From contig RHPI01000193.1 of assembly GCA_009103225.1 (NCBI GenBank), positions 169,552-233,551 of the forward strand: a DNA stretch of 64,000 nt, in the 5' to 3' direction. The notes under the pieces are model-generated. The model worked only from the letters and a program-made list of their open reading frames with translations, was not told where the DNA came from and did not search any database. Numbering within the stretch: position 1 is the first letter of the stretch; every line of letters starts with the position of its first letter. Of the stretch, positions 11,540 to 20,677 are shown one piece after another. The position numbers and the translations under genes were made by a program. This stretch comes from Chlorokybus atmophyticus (lineage: Eukaryota; Streptophyta; Chlorokybophyceae; Chlorokybales; Chlorokybaceae).

Positions 11540-13800
11540 AAGAATGCTAGCTCACAGCGTTCAACAATAGCCCGCAGCCGGGGTTGTTGGCAATGAACTC
11601 CAGCAATGCTTTGGCGTCTCCCTTGTTCCAATTGAGGTTGTGAGGCTCTCCTACAAACAGCAGTTGGAAGTCACCCCCATCTTCCAATGCATTAGTGAAG
11701 CCGATAGTCGCATGCTCTGGGAACAGCTCCTCCTTCTTCGGCATCTTAGGCTCAAGCAGCATCATCTCCTGGTCCATGACCATATCACCTGCAATGATCT
11801 TCTCCGGGTATGCACAACATCGGGAGAGTTAACCCGGTACTTGCAGCTCCGCTTATCGCGCCCGATGTAACGCTCTACCCCACCCGTTTGTGTGGAAGAA
11901 TTCGGCCCCCTTGCCTGCTCCTGTTTCTGGGCATTTTGGCTGACCATATGCAGTTTAAATGTGCAAGCATGCATCCCCAACTCCCGCTCAGCGATTTTCG
12001 CATATGCCGTCCACTCACTATGCACTGAGTTGCACTGACTTGCAGTGCTTGTATCATCATATTTGGGGGACCTGACATGGTGCAGCATAGCAACTTGCAG
12101 ACGCTGCCAGGCGTTTCAGATCTCAGGTGTCGTGCAGCCATCCACCACAAACAGCGAGTAGGTCTCCGTACAATGCACGAGCTCTTGGTGTATGACACTA
12201 AGTACTTGATCACATACATGTATGACCTGTCAAACTCGTGGGTGACCAGCAGCTTCTGCCATGGCTTCCATCACCTTGCGTGCCTAATTGCGGATAACGT
12301 AGGGTGGCGGCACTTCACCTTTTTTCGGTTTGGCGAGCTGCATCCTCCAGAACCCATCGATGACACCACGGTTGGCAGCATGAACTATAAGTATCGCAAA
12401 GTACATGGTGTAGTCGATGTGCTTCAGATGCTCGGCAAACACATGCACCCAGTGATTTCCCACCAAAGCAGCGTCTGCGGCGTGTGTCTTGCGCACGGCA
12501 TTGCGGGCGAGTATGCGGGTTGTCTCGTTGCGTCCATGCGGGTTGGTGCAATGTAGCCTTTGAAGCAGGTACCTGACCCTCCGCACTGTACGATGAACCT
12601 TGAAAGTAACATAGGTGGCATGCACAGAAGCCAGCAACGCCGATGAAGCCACCCACTTTTTGCCGCCTGAAGTGTTGCAGTGCATGTGGGGGTTAAAGGC
12701 ATAATGCTTGACAATGCGTCCCATCTAGGCATCGTGGACTTGCAGGATTGTGCGGCTATGCTCTTTGAATGAGTGCCGTTCTCCTCAAATACGGTTGCAT
12801 GTCGTGGGGAACCTTTTGCCATGAGATGAGCGCAAGTGGACGGATGAAGCGGCTGTCAACATGGGTGGCTGTCGGCAGGTCTTTGTCGCGCATATGCAAG
12901 AACCAGCACGAGTAGGTGCGGAAGTTGTACACCTCGACCTTATTGCATCCTAACGTGTATGCGCCGTTGTCGAGATTGAACACTTTCCACCCACCTTGGC
13001 GTTAATCTCGGCAGCGTACCTGCAGCATGCCACTGTCAAAGCATGCTCAATTACCGCATGACTTGACAAGTCAAGTTGGTGCGCAACTTACTTGCCATTC
13101 GAGAAGCCACCGGCTCGTAACCCGGGAGCACGACGTAATTCAAAAGTTTTAGCTGATATAGGGACCACATGACTCTCTCCACGCCAAAGTTGTAGTACAG
13201 CTTGCGAGGGCTCAGTTTCACCCCTGCTTGCTTTTGTACGTGGTGAAGCGCAGCTGTCCGCATTTGGCACACGTATCGTGTTTCGTTCACGCTGTCCTGT
13301 ACCCCATCTCCCATCCAGTGTTGATGCATTCTTTTACGCACATATGGACCTCAAAGTCACTTATGTCGGGCACACTCAGCACTTCTCTGCAAGCGCACAT
13401 GGTGTTTGGAAGTAAGTTGCCCACAGGCAGCAGGTGTTGACCCACGACGCGTAGAATCTGGACCAGGGCCTCGTCACGCATGTTGTTGTCGTGCTTGCAC
13501 TGCATAAGGAGGAACACAACTTCATGGACTGACCACTTGCAGCCTTCATACAGCGGCAGCGGACCTCTAGACGCCCATGTGGATCTGGAGTCACTGTCAT
13601 CAATTGGGCTATGCATGAAATTCTGCCACTGAAAGAGTGCAGACGGAGTTGGTGTTCGTGTTGCTCAGAGCAATGACAACTTGCGGATGAACAAAGATGC
13701 ATTGCTAACATTACCTCGTTGTCTTCCATATCGTACTCCCACTCCGGCATATCACGATACCCACCATTACCGTGCAGCTGCCACGCACCATGCATGACAT
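11540..13800 (-). pseudogene. CACTA (En/Spm) TNP2-type transposase, decayed copy A
   Basis: Several minus-strand frames, broken by stops and frame changes, follow the order of a TNP2-like protein. 13616-13287 has the N-terminal part (LPLYEGCKWSVHEVVFLLMQ, then LLPVGNLLPNTMCACREVL). 13341-13051 has a cysteine-containing segment followed by KLSPRKLYYNFGVERVMWSLY. 12983-12756 includes DLPTATHVDSRFIRPLALIS. 12724-12284 covers the middle. 12088-11762 has a DUF4218-like end (ERELGMHACTFKLHM), and 11783-11547 is a trailing segment. CACTA transposases excise and reinsert DNA using a DDE domain; the copy here is plainly non-functional unless many introns are assumed. A related but distinct copy (B) lies at 48786-50876. 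Family call is by overall pattern, not by alignment. Confidence 0.6.
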
Positions 13801-13829
13801 GATATGTCAGTGAGACGCGCAGTTAAGCA

Positions 13830-14643
13830 AGCATGTTAAATGGACAGTGTCTGCATTGCTAACAACCTCCGTCAGGCTGCGCACACAATGCCCGCCGGAC
13901 ATGCAATAACCCTAACGTTACTTGGAAGCTGCAATATCGAGTTCAGTGTGCGCAAAGGCAAAGGAGTTATCCTTCAGGCCGAGAGGCCTCATGTATATGG
14001 TGATGATACGGCCCGCTCTGCAGATGTCTTACCACTTTTGTTAAATGCAATGCAGGTGAAGAGAGAGGTGAAGAAAGGAGCTAAGCCCCTATTGGTCCTA
14101 GCGCATGAGAGTTCACCCACTGTAGACTCAGACACCTCTTCATTAACAAGTAAGACTGTTAGTACAGACGAGTTGGCATTGCAGCCAATCTCAGATGAGT
14201 ACGCTGATGTGTTCAAAGGCCTGCCTGATTTGCCACCTTAGAGAAGTGTATGACACACTATCCCTCTTGTGCAAGATGCACAACCTCCATGGAAATCGGT
14301 TTCCACGCTGAAAATCGCTGAATATGAGGACATGAAAAGGCAACTTTAGGAGTTGCTGGCAAAGTTTTGAGCCAAGCAGCTCTCCCTTTGGCGCTCCTAT
14401 TCTCTTTGTTCCAAAGACGAATGGCAAACCACGCATGTGCATAGATTATCGCGCTCTGAACAAGCTGACCATCAAGAACCGGTACCCACTGCCTTAAATA
14501 GTAATGACTTGTTGGATCAGCTGCAAGGTGCAACTCTGTTCAGCTCATTAGACTTGACTGTAGGGTACCACTACATCTGTTTAACACCTAAGGATGTGCC
14601 TAACACAGCGTTTCAATCGCCTGTGGGCCACTTTCAGTACAAG
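13830..14643 (+). pseudogene. Ty3/gypsy element B, 5' part (protease-RT spacer and start of RT)
   Basis: The first frame (13840-14241) ends in a segment typical just upstream of gypsy RT (LQPISDEYADVFKGLPDLPP). After a stop the next frames contain the first RT motifs in different frames: [19 protein letters not shown] near 14387-14440, YRALNKL near 14448-14468, and a LDLTVGYHYI motif at about 14550-14580. The sequence is cut at 14643 by element A and resumes at 20678 with the RT motif LPFGLTNA. No gag or 5' LTR is visible upstream; the CACTA remnant begins immediately. Old and inactive. Confidence 0.85.
14639..14643 (+). repeat. Target-site duplication ACAAG, left copy
   Basis: ACAAG directly precedes the TGTAAC start of the 5' LTR. 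The same five bases follow the 3' LTR at 20673-20677, as expected for gypsy integration. Confidence 0.92.
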
Positions 14644-15314
14644 TGTAACAGTCAAGGCCAAATTTTGTAATTTTCATGGCCGTTTTAGGCCTTGTTGTAA
14701 GGTACATGTTTTTAATGACATGTGGCGGATATCGGCGAGTTATGAGTCTGCCGCGGATATCGACCGGGGCCCCAAGACCAGTCCGGAAGGTGCCAGAAAA
14801 CGGAGGGCCAGTCGAGAAGGGCTCGACTAAATTTCTGGAAGGGCCTGGCGCCAAGTAGTATAACTTGACCATATGAGCAGCAAATTAGGAGATCTATGGT
14901 GCGTTGGAAAGGTCTAGAAGTGTACTACAAGATTCTGCAATTATATCTTAGCTTCTAGTTCCGTCTAGCGCTAAAATCGTCTAGACAGTAGCATGTGCAG
15001 ACTGGTAGGTATAAAAGTGACATTCTACAATTTGCAATACAACCTTTAGCTCCCTAGTTTCTTGTGTGCAAGCTTGGTGGTGGCTAGCAGGGGTTGCTAG
15101 CGTGTGTCCACCGGTGTGTGCTTGCTTGTGTGACGATCCAAGGCGCTACACAAGTCGGTGTGTAGCTTCGAGCGCATGCGCGTGCGTACGCGAGTGGCGG
15201 GGCGCGCGTGTGTGCTTGGCAGAGGGGGCAAGGTTCCGGTGTGAATACCGTGTCTTGGTGAGAGGGTTGTGGATTGGACCAACTCACAGGTGACAAGGCA
15301 CGAGCACCGTCACA
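14644..15314 (+). repeat. 5' LTR of gypsy A
   Basis: Runs from TGTAACAGTC to GTCACA. A TATAAAA box at 15010-15016 is the likely promoter. The downstream part is rich in CG/TG words and carries a short leader frame with no known function. It matches 20020-20672 apart from an 18-bp indel and scattered changes. Confidence 0.93.
15010..15016 (+). promoter_or_regulatory. TATA box of gypsy A LTR
   Basis: TATAAAA, conserved in the 3' LTR (20369-20375) and in the LTRs of element C, upstream of the expected R region. Confidence 0.65.
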
Positions 15315-15316
15315 AC

Positions 15317-15328
15317 TGGTATCGGAGC
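15317..15328 (+). promoter_or_regulatory. Primer-binding site of gypsy A
   Basis: TGGTATCGGAGC lies 2 nt after the 5' LTR. It differs by one base from TGGTATCAGAGC, the initiator-Met tRNA site common in plant LTR elements. Element C has a more diverged version (AGATATCGGAGC). Confidence 0.85.
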
Positions 15329-15408
15329 ACGGTTTACGAAGGTGAGAGAGGAAGTGTGTGGGCGTTTACACTTTTCATTCGGAAGCGGAGTGTAGTGTGT
15401 TAGTGGAG

Positions 15409-16437
15409 ATGGAGGATGCTCGCATGGAAGAGCTTCAAGCTGCCATCTTAGCATTAAGAAAAGAGCTTCATCACACGCAAGCGGCGGCACAAGCACAACG
15501 CGAGGCGTATGAGCATGCGATGGCGCGTGTACAAATTCCCATGGCATCAAGCTCGCGCGTGCATGTGAAGGTGCCAAAGCCCAAGCCATTCAGGGGTCAA
15601 CGTGATGGAGATGCAGTGGATGAATGGATTTTTCAAGTATCGTCTTGGTTGAAGCTCACGGAGGTGCCCACGCATCTGCACGTGGAGGTTGCAGCGACAT
15701 TGCTTGAAGGTGCAGCACTTGTGTGGTGGAGGCATCGATGTACGCGTGTTGCAAACGGGTTGGCGCTACCATTGACCACCATGGAAGAGTTGGCACTGGA
15801 GGTCAGGCATCAATTTGTTCCCGTTGAGAGCGTGAAGGCCGCACGCGACAAACTTGCAGCCCTTGTGCAAATGGGGTCGGTGATGGCGTACACGGCCGCG
15901 TTTCAGCGATTGGTGATGTCCATACCCAATATGACCGAGGAGGAGCAGTTGGACAGGTATACACGTGGTTTAAAACCTTTGGGGCGTAAAGAAGTGGAGC
16001 TACGGGACCCGAAGACACTCGCGGAGGCTATACGCATCGCGGAGCGTCTCGACGCGTTGTACTTCAAGTCCACCACAAGAAACACTGACTGGAGGCAAAG
16101 GCATGGTGATCAGCCCCGGGGAGGCTTTCAACATGCATGGAGACGAGGAGAACCAAGTTCAGCACTTGCCAATGGAGGTGGAGCTGACTCTGGGCCTGCA
16201 CCAATGGAGGTGGGTGCCATACACACGCATGGAAGTGAGGCGAAGCACGGCGGACGTGGTGAAAGAGGTAAAGGTGTGCGCAAGTGTTATGCGTGTGGGT
16301 CGACGGAGCATTTGGCGTACGGATGCCCCAAACGAAGCACGCAAAGGCCAACACCGGATGGCAACCCTCGCCGTGATCGTCGCGTCAACACCATGGAGCA
16401 AAATGGCGTGGAGCAGGAAAACGACTTCCCCCAGTAG
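15409..16437 (+). CDS. gag: Gag polyprotein of gypsy A
   Basis: The frame is open from 15358. I prefer the ATG at 15409 because element C keeps the same start although its upstream spacing differs. The protein is about 342 residues: an N-terminal coiled-coil (MEELQAAILALRKELHH), a retrotransposon-gag capsid region (DEWIFQVSSWLKL, then a conserved Trp-rich segment ALVWWRHRC), and a C-terminal CCHC zinc knuckle (CYACGSTEHLAYGC) that would bind element RNA. It ends at TAG 16435-16437. The pol frame is open from 16377, in the -1 frame relative to gag, so pol is probably made by frameshifting within this 61-nt overlap. Confidence 0.92.
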   Translation: MEDARMEELQAAILALRKELHHTQAAAQAQREAYEHAMARVQIPMASSSRVHVKVPKPKPFRGQRDGDAVDEWIFQVSSWLKLTEVPTHLHVEVAATLLEGAALVWWRHRCTRVANGLALPLTTMEELALEVRHQFVPVESVKAARDKLAALVQMGSVMAYTAAFQRLVMSIPNMTEEEQLDRYTRGLKPLGRKEVELRDPKTLAEAIRIAERLDALYFKSTTRNTDWRQRHGDQPRGGFQHAWRRGEPSSALANGGGADSGPAPMEVGAIHTHGSEAKHGGRGERGKGVRKCYACGSTEHLAYGCPKRSTQRPTPDGNPRRDRRVNTMEQNGVEQENDFPQ

Positions 16438-19400
16438 GTGAGGAGGCTACTGCTGGGGATAGGAAGGAGCCTCATGCACGGACGGATGCTGTGACATTTC
16501 CATTAAAGAAGCAAGAAGAGATGGCTTTGAACGCGCCAATGGTGGTGAGTTATGCAAACGAGGAGACAACAAAGTACTTCGGGCTTCGAGCACACATTTG
16601 CGATGACCAAGGACGATGGAGAGAGTGTAAGCTCATGATTGATAGCGGTGCCAACAGCAACTTCATGAGTATTGATATCGCGCGGCGTTACGGTTGGCTT
16701 TCGTCATTACGAGGAGGTGAAGTGAAGCTCGCTGATGGAGAGCCACCCTCTGGAGGTGATGGCGCTGCGTTTATGACCAAAGAGTTGTGCGTTCGCATTG
16801 GGAAGATGAAGGAGAGCATGCGATTTTGCTGCATCACCCTACGGAACGGGTTTGATGGGATTTTGGGACTACCGTGGCTATGGCAACATAATCCAGCCAT
16901 CAATTGGAGGAAGCGCGTGCTCACCATCGAGCGAAACGGTGGAGAGTCCATTCAAGCTGCATCGGACGTCATCGAGGCGCGGCACGCACAATTAGGTGGT
17001 ACGACAATTGCCCAGATCTCTTATGTGCAATTGAGGAAGTTATTGTCTCCACGGAAGGCAAAGGCTGCATGGTTGTGCGTGGTGCGCGAAAACACTGCAA
17101 AGTCAGCACCGGAGCTGAGTGACGATGTTCAGACGGCTACTATGGACCCCGAGGTGTGTAAACTTGTTAAAGAATACCAAGATATCATGGTGGACGGACT
17201 TCCATCTGGTCTACCACCTCCACGGAGCGTAGACCACCGTGTGGAGCTGATTGAGGGCGTGCACAAGCCACCGTATCGACCCGTATACAAGTTGTCACCT
17301 TTGGAACTGGAAGAGGCCGAGAGGCAGGTGGCGGACTTGCTGAAAAGAGGCTACATCAGGCCTAGTAAGTCCCCCTATGGTGCACCTATTTTGTTTGTAC
17401 GAAAGAAGAACGGGAGCTTGCGCATGTGCGTCGACTACCGAGCTCTCAACAACATCACGAAGAGGAATTGCTTTCCACTCCCACGTATCGACGAGTTGCT
17501 GGAGCAATTGCAAGGTGCGCAGTACTTCACAACACTTGATCTTGCTGGAGGTTATCACCAAATTCGCATCGCGCCCGAGGATGTGGAGAAAACAGCTTTT
17601 AACACACGTTATGGGCACTACGAGTGGTTGGTCATGTCCTTCGGACTTACGAACGCACCGGCAACATTTCAAACGCTTATGAACAGCGTTTTTGCTGACT
17701 TGATTGGTAAGGGAGTCCTCGTGTACCTCGACGACATTTTGGTGTACGCGACAACCAAGGAGGAGCACGTGGCACTTCTACGGCGCGTGTTGCAGCGTTT
17801 GCGCGAACACAAGTTGTACGCCCAGCTACAGAAGTGCAAATTCTTGCTTCGAGAGGTGGAGTACCTAGGCCACATTGTGTCGCATGAAGGCATCAAGCCG
17901 GACCCCAACAAAGTGCAGGTGGTGCGCGAGTGGGCTGCCCCGACCAATGTAAAGGAGGTGATGTCCTTTTTAGGCCTTGCGGGGTATTATCGCAAGTTTA
18001 TTATGGGGTTTTCGCGCATAGCTGCTCCCTTGACTACCCTACTGAAGAAGGGAAAGCATTGGAGCTGGTCAGCAACAGAGGAACATGCATTTGCTGCGTT
18101 GAAGAAGGCGCTGACGGAGGCACCAGTCCTGGCTCACCCCAACATGGAAAAGACATTTATTTTGGCTTGCGACGCGTCCGACACAGCCGTAGGAGCTGTT
18201 TTGCAGCAAGACCATGGCAACGGCCTTCAACCAGTAGCATTCTTCAGCAAGAAGATGAGTGGTGCGGAGCTGAATTACCCCGTGCACGAGAAGGAACTTT
18301 TAGCGCAAGTCATGGCGCTACGACAATGGCGTTGTTTTCTGGAAGGCAAAAAGTTCGTGCTTGAGACGGATCACTCTCCACTGAGGTACTTACAAACACA
18401 ACCTCATCTGAGTCGCAGACAAGCTCGATGGCTTGAGTTCTTTCAACTTTTTGACTTCGATATCAAGTACAAGCCCGGTACGTCAAATGGTGTTGCTGAC
18501 GCGCTGAGCCGGCTTAATGCAATTGAGGCACTCGCTCAAGTGCAGCCCGAGTGGACCGACCAGATTCGGCAAGTGCTTCGTGAAGACACGGAGGGTATGA
18601 AAGTGTTGCAAGAGCTGGAAAATACAGCTACGGACACAAGTGGGCACTGGTCAATGCGCGACGGGCTGCTGTGGCACCATGGGCGCTTGTACATCCCCAA
18701 CGTCGCGCATATCCGTGTGAAGTTGCTGAAGGAAGCTCATGACGTGCCCATTGCTGGTCACCAAGGGTTGGAAAGGACTTTGGCAAGCTTAAAACAGCGT
18801 TTTTACTGGCGAGAGATGCATCGCGATGTGCGCGACTACGTGGCGTTGTGCGACGCATGCCAAAGGGTGAAGGCAAGCAACCAAAAGCCAGGTGGGTTGC
18901 TGCAACCTCTCCCTGTGCCATTGTCCAAGTGGGAGCAAGTTACCATGGACTTTATCACGGGGCTACCAAAGACAAAAGAAGGGTACGACGCTATACTTGT
19001 GTTCGTCGATAAAACCAGCAAAATGGTACGCTTGGCACCGTGTAGTGAGTCTTGCACGGCACCGGAGGCAGCACGCTTGTTCGTGAAGCATGTATTTCGT
19101 TCTCATGGATTACCACGAAGCATTGTGAGTGATCGCGACCCGCGCTTTACAAGTAAGTTTTGGGAGGCGCTGCATAGTGCACTGGGTACCACACTGAAGT
19201 TTAGCACGGCATTCCACCCGCAAACTGATGGGCAAACGGAGCGGGCCAACCGTGTGATCGAGGACATGCTGCGTTGCTACGTTAACGCGCGACAAGACAA
19301 TTGGGAGGAGCTGCTTGAGTTGGTTGAGTTTGCGATCAACAACCACCACAATGCAAGCACAGGTGTCACTCCCTTCCTTATGAACTACGGGCAACATCCA

Positions 19401-20024
19401 TTGACACCGTTGACGGCATGGACACCGCGACGACATGACGTGCGTGTGGAGGCAGCTAATGACTTCCTTACAAAGTGCGCGGACATTAACAAGGCAGCTA
19501 GGGATGCGTTATTGGTGGCACAAAATCGGCAGAAGCAGTACGCGGACGCGCATCGCCGACACCTCACGTTTCAGGAAGGCGACATTGTGTTACTCTCCGC
19601 GAAGCACGTCCAGGTGCGTACGGGAGTTCGCAAGCTGAATGAACGCTGGTTGGGACCATTTAAGGTCAGCAAAGTTATCTCGGACGTGGCGTACAAGTTG
19701 GAGCTACCCGACACCATGCGTGTGCACCCCGTTTTTCACGTCTCCCTTCTGAAAGCATATCGAGGACAACCGCCAGAAAGGCCACCCCCCGAAGTTGGCA
19801 CGGACGGTGAACCCGAGTGGGAGGTAGAAGACATCCTTGGTGAGAAGTTTGTGCATGGCGTACGCAAGTTCTTAGTGAAATGGAAGGGCTATCCGTTGCA
19901 TGAAGCATCCTGGGAGCCAGAGGCACACTTGACTAATGCTCAAGACGTTGTGCGTGCCTATCTTGCTCGACGACAACCTCGCGAGCTTCGAGGACGAAGC
20001 TCACCTGGGGGGGGAGGAGTGTAA
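16377..20024 (+). CDS. pol: Pol polyprotein of gypsy A: protease, RT, RNase H, integrase, chromodomain
   Basis: One uninterrupted frame. Counting from the GTG at 16491 as residue 1: aspartic protease DSGA at about 51-54; reverse transcriptase with FGLTNAPATFQ and the catalytic YLDDILVY near 410; RNase H (TDHSPLRY near 625); integrase with an HHCC zinc finger (about 745-790) and catalytic DFITG, SDRDPRF and a downstream Glu (about 820-925); and a C-terminal chromodomain (WEVEDILGEKFVHG, then KFLVKWKGYP, then SWEPEAHL; about 1105-1157). There is no ATG at the 5' end of the frame; the first in-frame ATG is at 16521, just before the protease. Expression as a gag-pol fusion by -1 frameshift is therefore likely. 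All catalytic residues I looked for are present, so the protein could be active. Confidence 0.95.
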   Translation, partial: SSRQHHGAKWRGAGKRLPPVGEEATAGDRKEPHARTDAVTFPLKKQEEMALNAPMVVSYANEETTKYFGLRAHICDDQGRWRECKLMIDSGANSNFMSIDIARRYGWLSSLRGGEVKLADGEPPSGGDGAAFMTKELCVRIGKMKESMRFCCITLRNGFDGILGLPWLWQHNPAINWRKRVLTIERNGGESIQAASDVIEARHAQLGGTTIAQISYVQLRKLLSPRKAKAAWLCVVRENTAKSAPELSDDVQTATMDPEVCKLVKEYQDIMVDGLPSGLPPPRSVDHRVELIEGVHKPPYRPVYKLSPLELEEAERQVADLLKRGYIRPSKSPYGAPILFVRKKNGSLRMCVDYRALNNITKRNCFPLPRIDELLEQLQGAQYFTTLDLAGGYHQIRIAPEDVEKTAFNTRYGHYEWLVMSFGLTNAPATFQTLMNSVFADLIGKGVLVYLDDILVYATTKEEHVALLRRVLQRLREHKLYAQLQKCKFLLREVEYLGHIVSHEGIKPDPNKVQVVREWAAPTNVKEVMSFLGLAGYYRKFIMGFSRIAAPLTTLLKKGKHWSWSATEEHAFAALKKALTEAPVLAHPNMEKTFILACDASDTAVGAVLQQDHGNGLQPVAFFSKKMSGAELNYPVHEKELLAQVMALRQWRCFLEGKKFVLETDHSPLRYLQTQPHLSRRQARWLEFFQLFDFDIKYKPGTSNGVADALSRLNAIEALAQVQPEWTDQIRQVLREDTEGMKVLQELENTATDTSGHWSMRDGLLWHHGRLYIPNVAHIRVKLLKEAHDVPIAGHQGLERTLASLKQRFYWREMHRDVRDYVALCDACQRVKASNQKPGGLLQPLPVPLSKWEQVTMDFITGLPKTKEGYDAILVFVDKTSKMVRLAPCSESCTAPEAARLFVKHVFRSHGLPRSIVSDRDPRFTSKFWEALHSALGTTLKFSTAFHPQTDGQTERANRVIEDMLRCYVNARQDNWEELLELVEFAINNHHNASTGVTPFLMNYGQHPLTPLTAWTPRRHDVRVEAANDFLTKCADINKAARDALLVAQNRQKQYADAHRRHLTFQEGDIVLLSAKHVQVRTGVRKLNERWLGPFKVSKVISDVAYKLELPDTMRVHPVFHVSLLKAYRGQPPERPPPEVGTDGEPEWEVEDILGEKFVHGVRKFLVKWKGYPLHEASWEPEAHLTNAQDVVRAYLARRQPRELRGRSSPGGGGV
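20005..20019 (+). promoter_or_regulatory. Polypurine tract of gypsy A
   Basis: A G-rich run ending GGAGGAG immediately upstream of the 3' LTR, the expected primer for plus-strand DNA. It overlaps the last codons of pol. Confidence 0.85.
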
Positions 20025-20672
20025 CAGTCAAGGCCAAATTCTGTGATTTTCATGGCCGTTTTAGGCCTTATTTGTAAGGTACATGTTTTTAATGACTTGT
20101 GGCGGATATCGGCGAGTTATGAGTCTGCCGCGGATATCGACCGGGGCCCCAAGACCAGTCCGGAAGGTGCCAGAAAACGGAGGGCCAGTCGAGAAGGGCT
20201 CGACCAGATTTCTGGAAGGGCCTGGCGCCAAGTAGTATAACTTGACCATATGAGCAGCAAATTAGGAGATCTTTGGTGCGTTGGAAAGGTCTAGAAGTGT
20301 TATATCTTAGCTTCTAGTTCCGTCTAGCGCTAGAATCGTCTAGACAGTAGCATGTGCAGACTGGTAGGTATAAAAGTGACATTCTACAATTTGCAATACA
20401 ACCTTTAGCTCCCTAGTTTCTTGTGTGCAAGCTTGGTGGTGGCTAGCAGGGATTGCTAGCGTGTGTCCACCGGTGTGTGCTTGCTTGTGTGACGATCCAA
20501 GGCGCTACACAAGTCGGTGTGTAGCTTCGAGCGCATGTGCGTGCGTACGCGAGTGGCGGGGCGCGCGTGTGTGCTTGGCAGAGGTGCAAGGTTCCGGTGT
20601 GAATACCGTGTCTTGGTGAGAGGGTTGTGGATTGAACCAACTCACAGGTGACAAGGCACGAGCACCGTCACA
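20020..20672 (+). repeat. 3' LTR of gypsy A
   Basis: Begins TGTAACAGTC and ends GTCACA. Lacks an 18-bp stretch present in the 5' LTR and differs at roughly a dozen other positions. Confidence 0.93.
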
Positions 20673-20677
20673 ACAAG
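20673..20677 (+). repeat. Target-site duplication ACAAG, right copy
   Basis: Matches 14639-14643. Sequence of the older gypsy B resumes directly afterwards. Confidence 0.92.

Larger units (their letters stand above)
14644..20672 (+). mobile_element. Ty3/gypsy LTR retrotransposon A with chromodomain, nearly intact
   Basis: A 6.03-kb element bounded by LTRs of 671 and 653 bp that begin TGTAAC and end GTCACA, with a primer-binding site, gag, pol and polypurine tract in order and a 5-bp target duplication (ACAAG). The size difference of the LTRs is mostly one 18-bp gap near 14924-14941. By eye I count about a dozen further substitutions, so the insertion is not brand new, but both ORFs remain open. 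It sits in the RT region of an older gypsy element (B). A shortened relative (C) lies at 51664-55490. The chromodomain at the pol C-terminus places it among chromoviruses. Confidence 0.95.

Noticed and set aside
15066-15293. Cysteine-rich small ORF in the LTR
   Set aside because: Lies in the untranslated part of the LTR and recurs in every LTR copy with frame-breaking changes.
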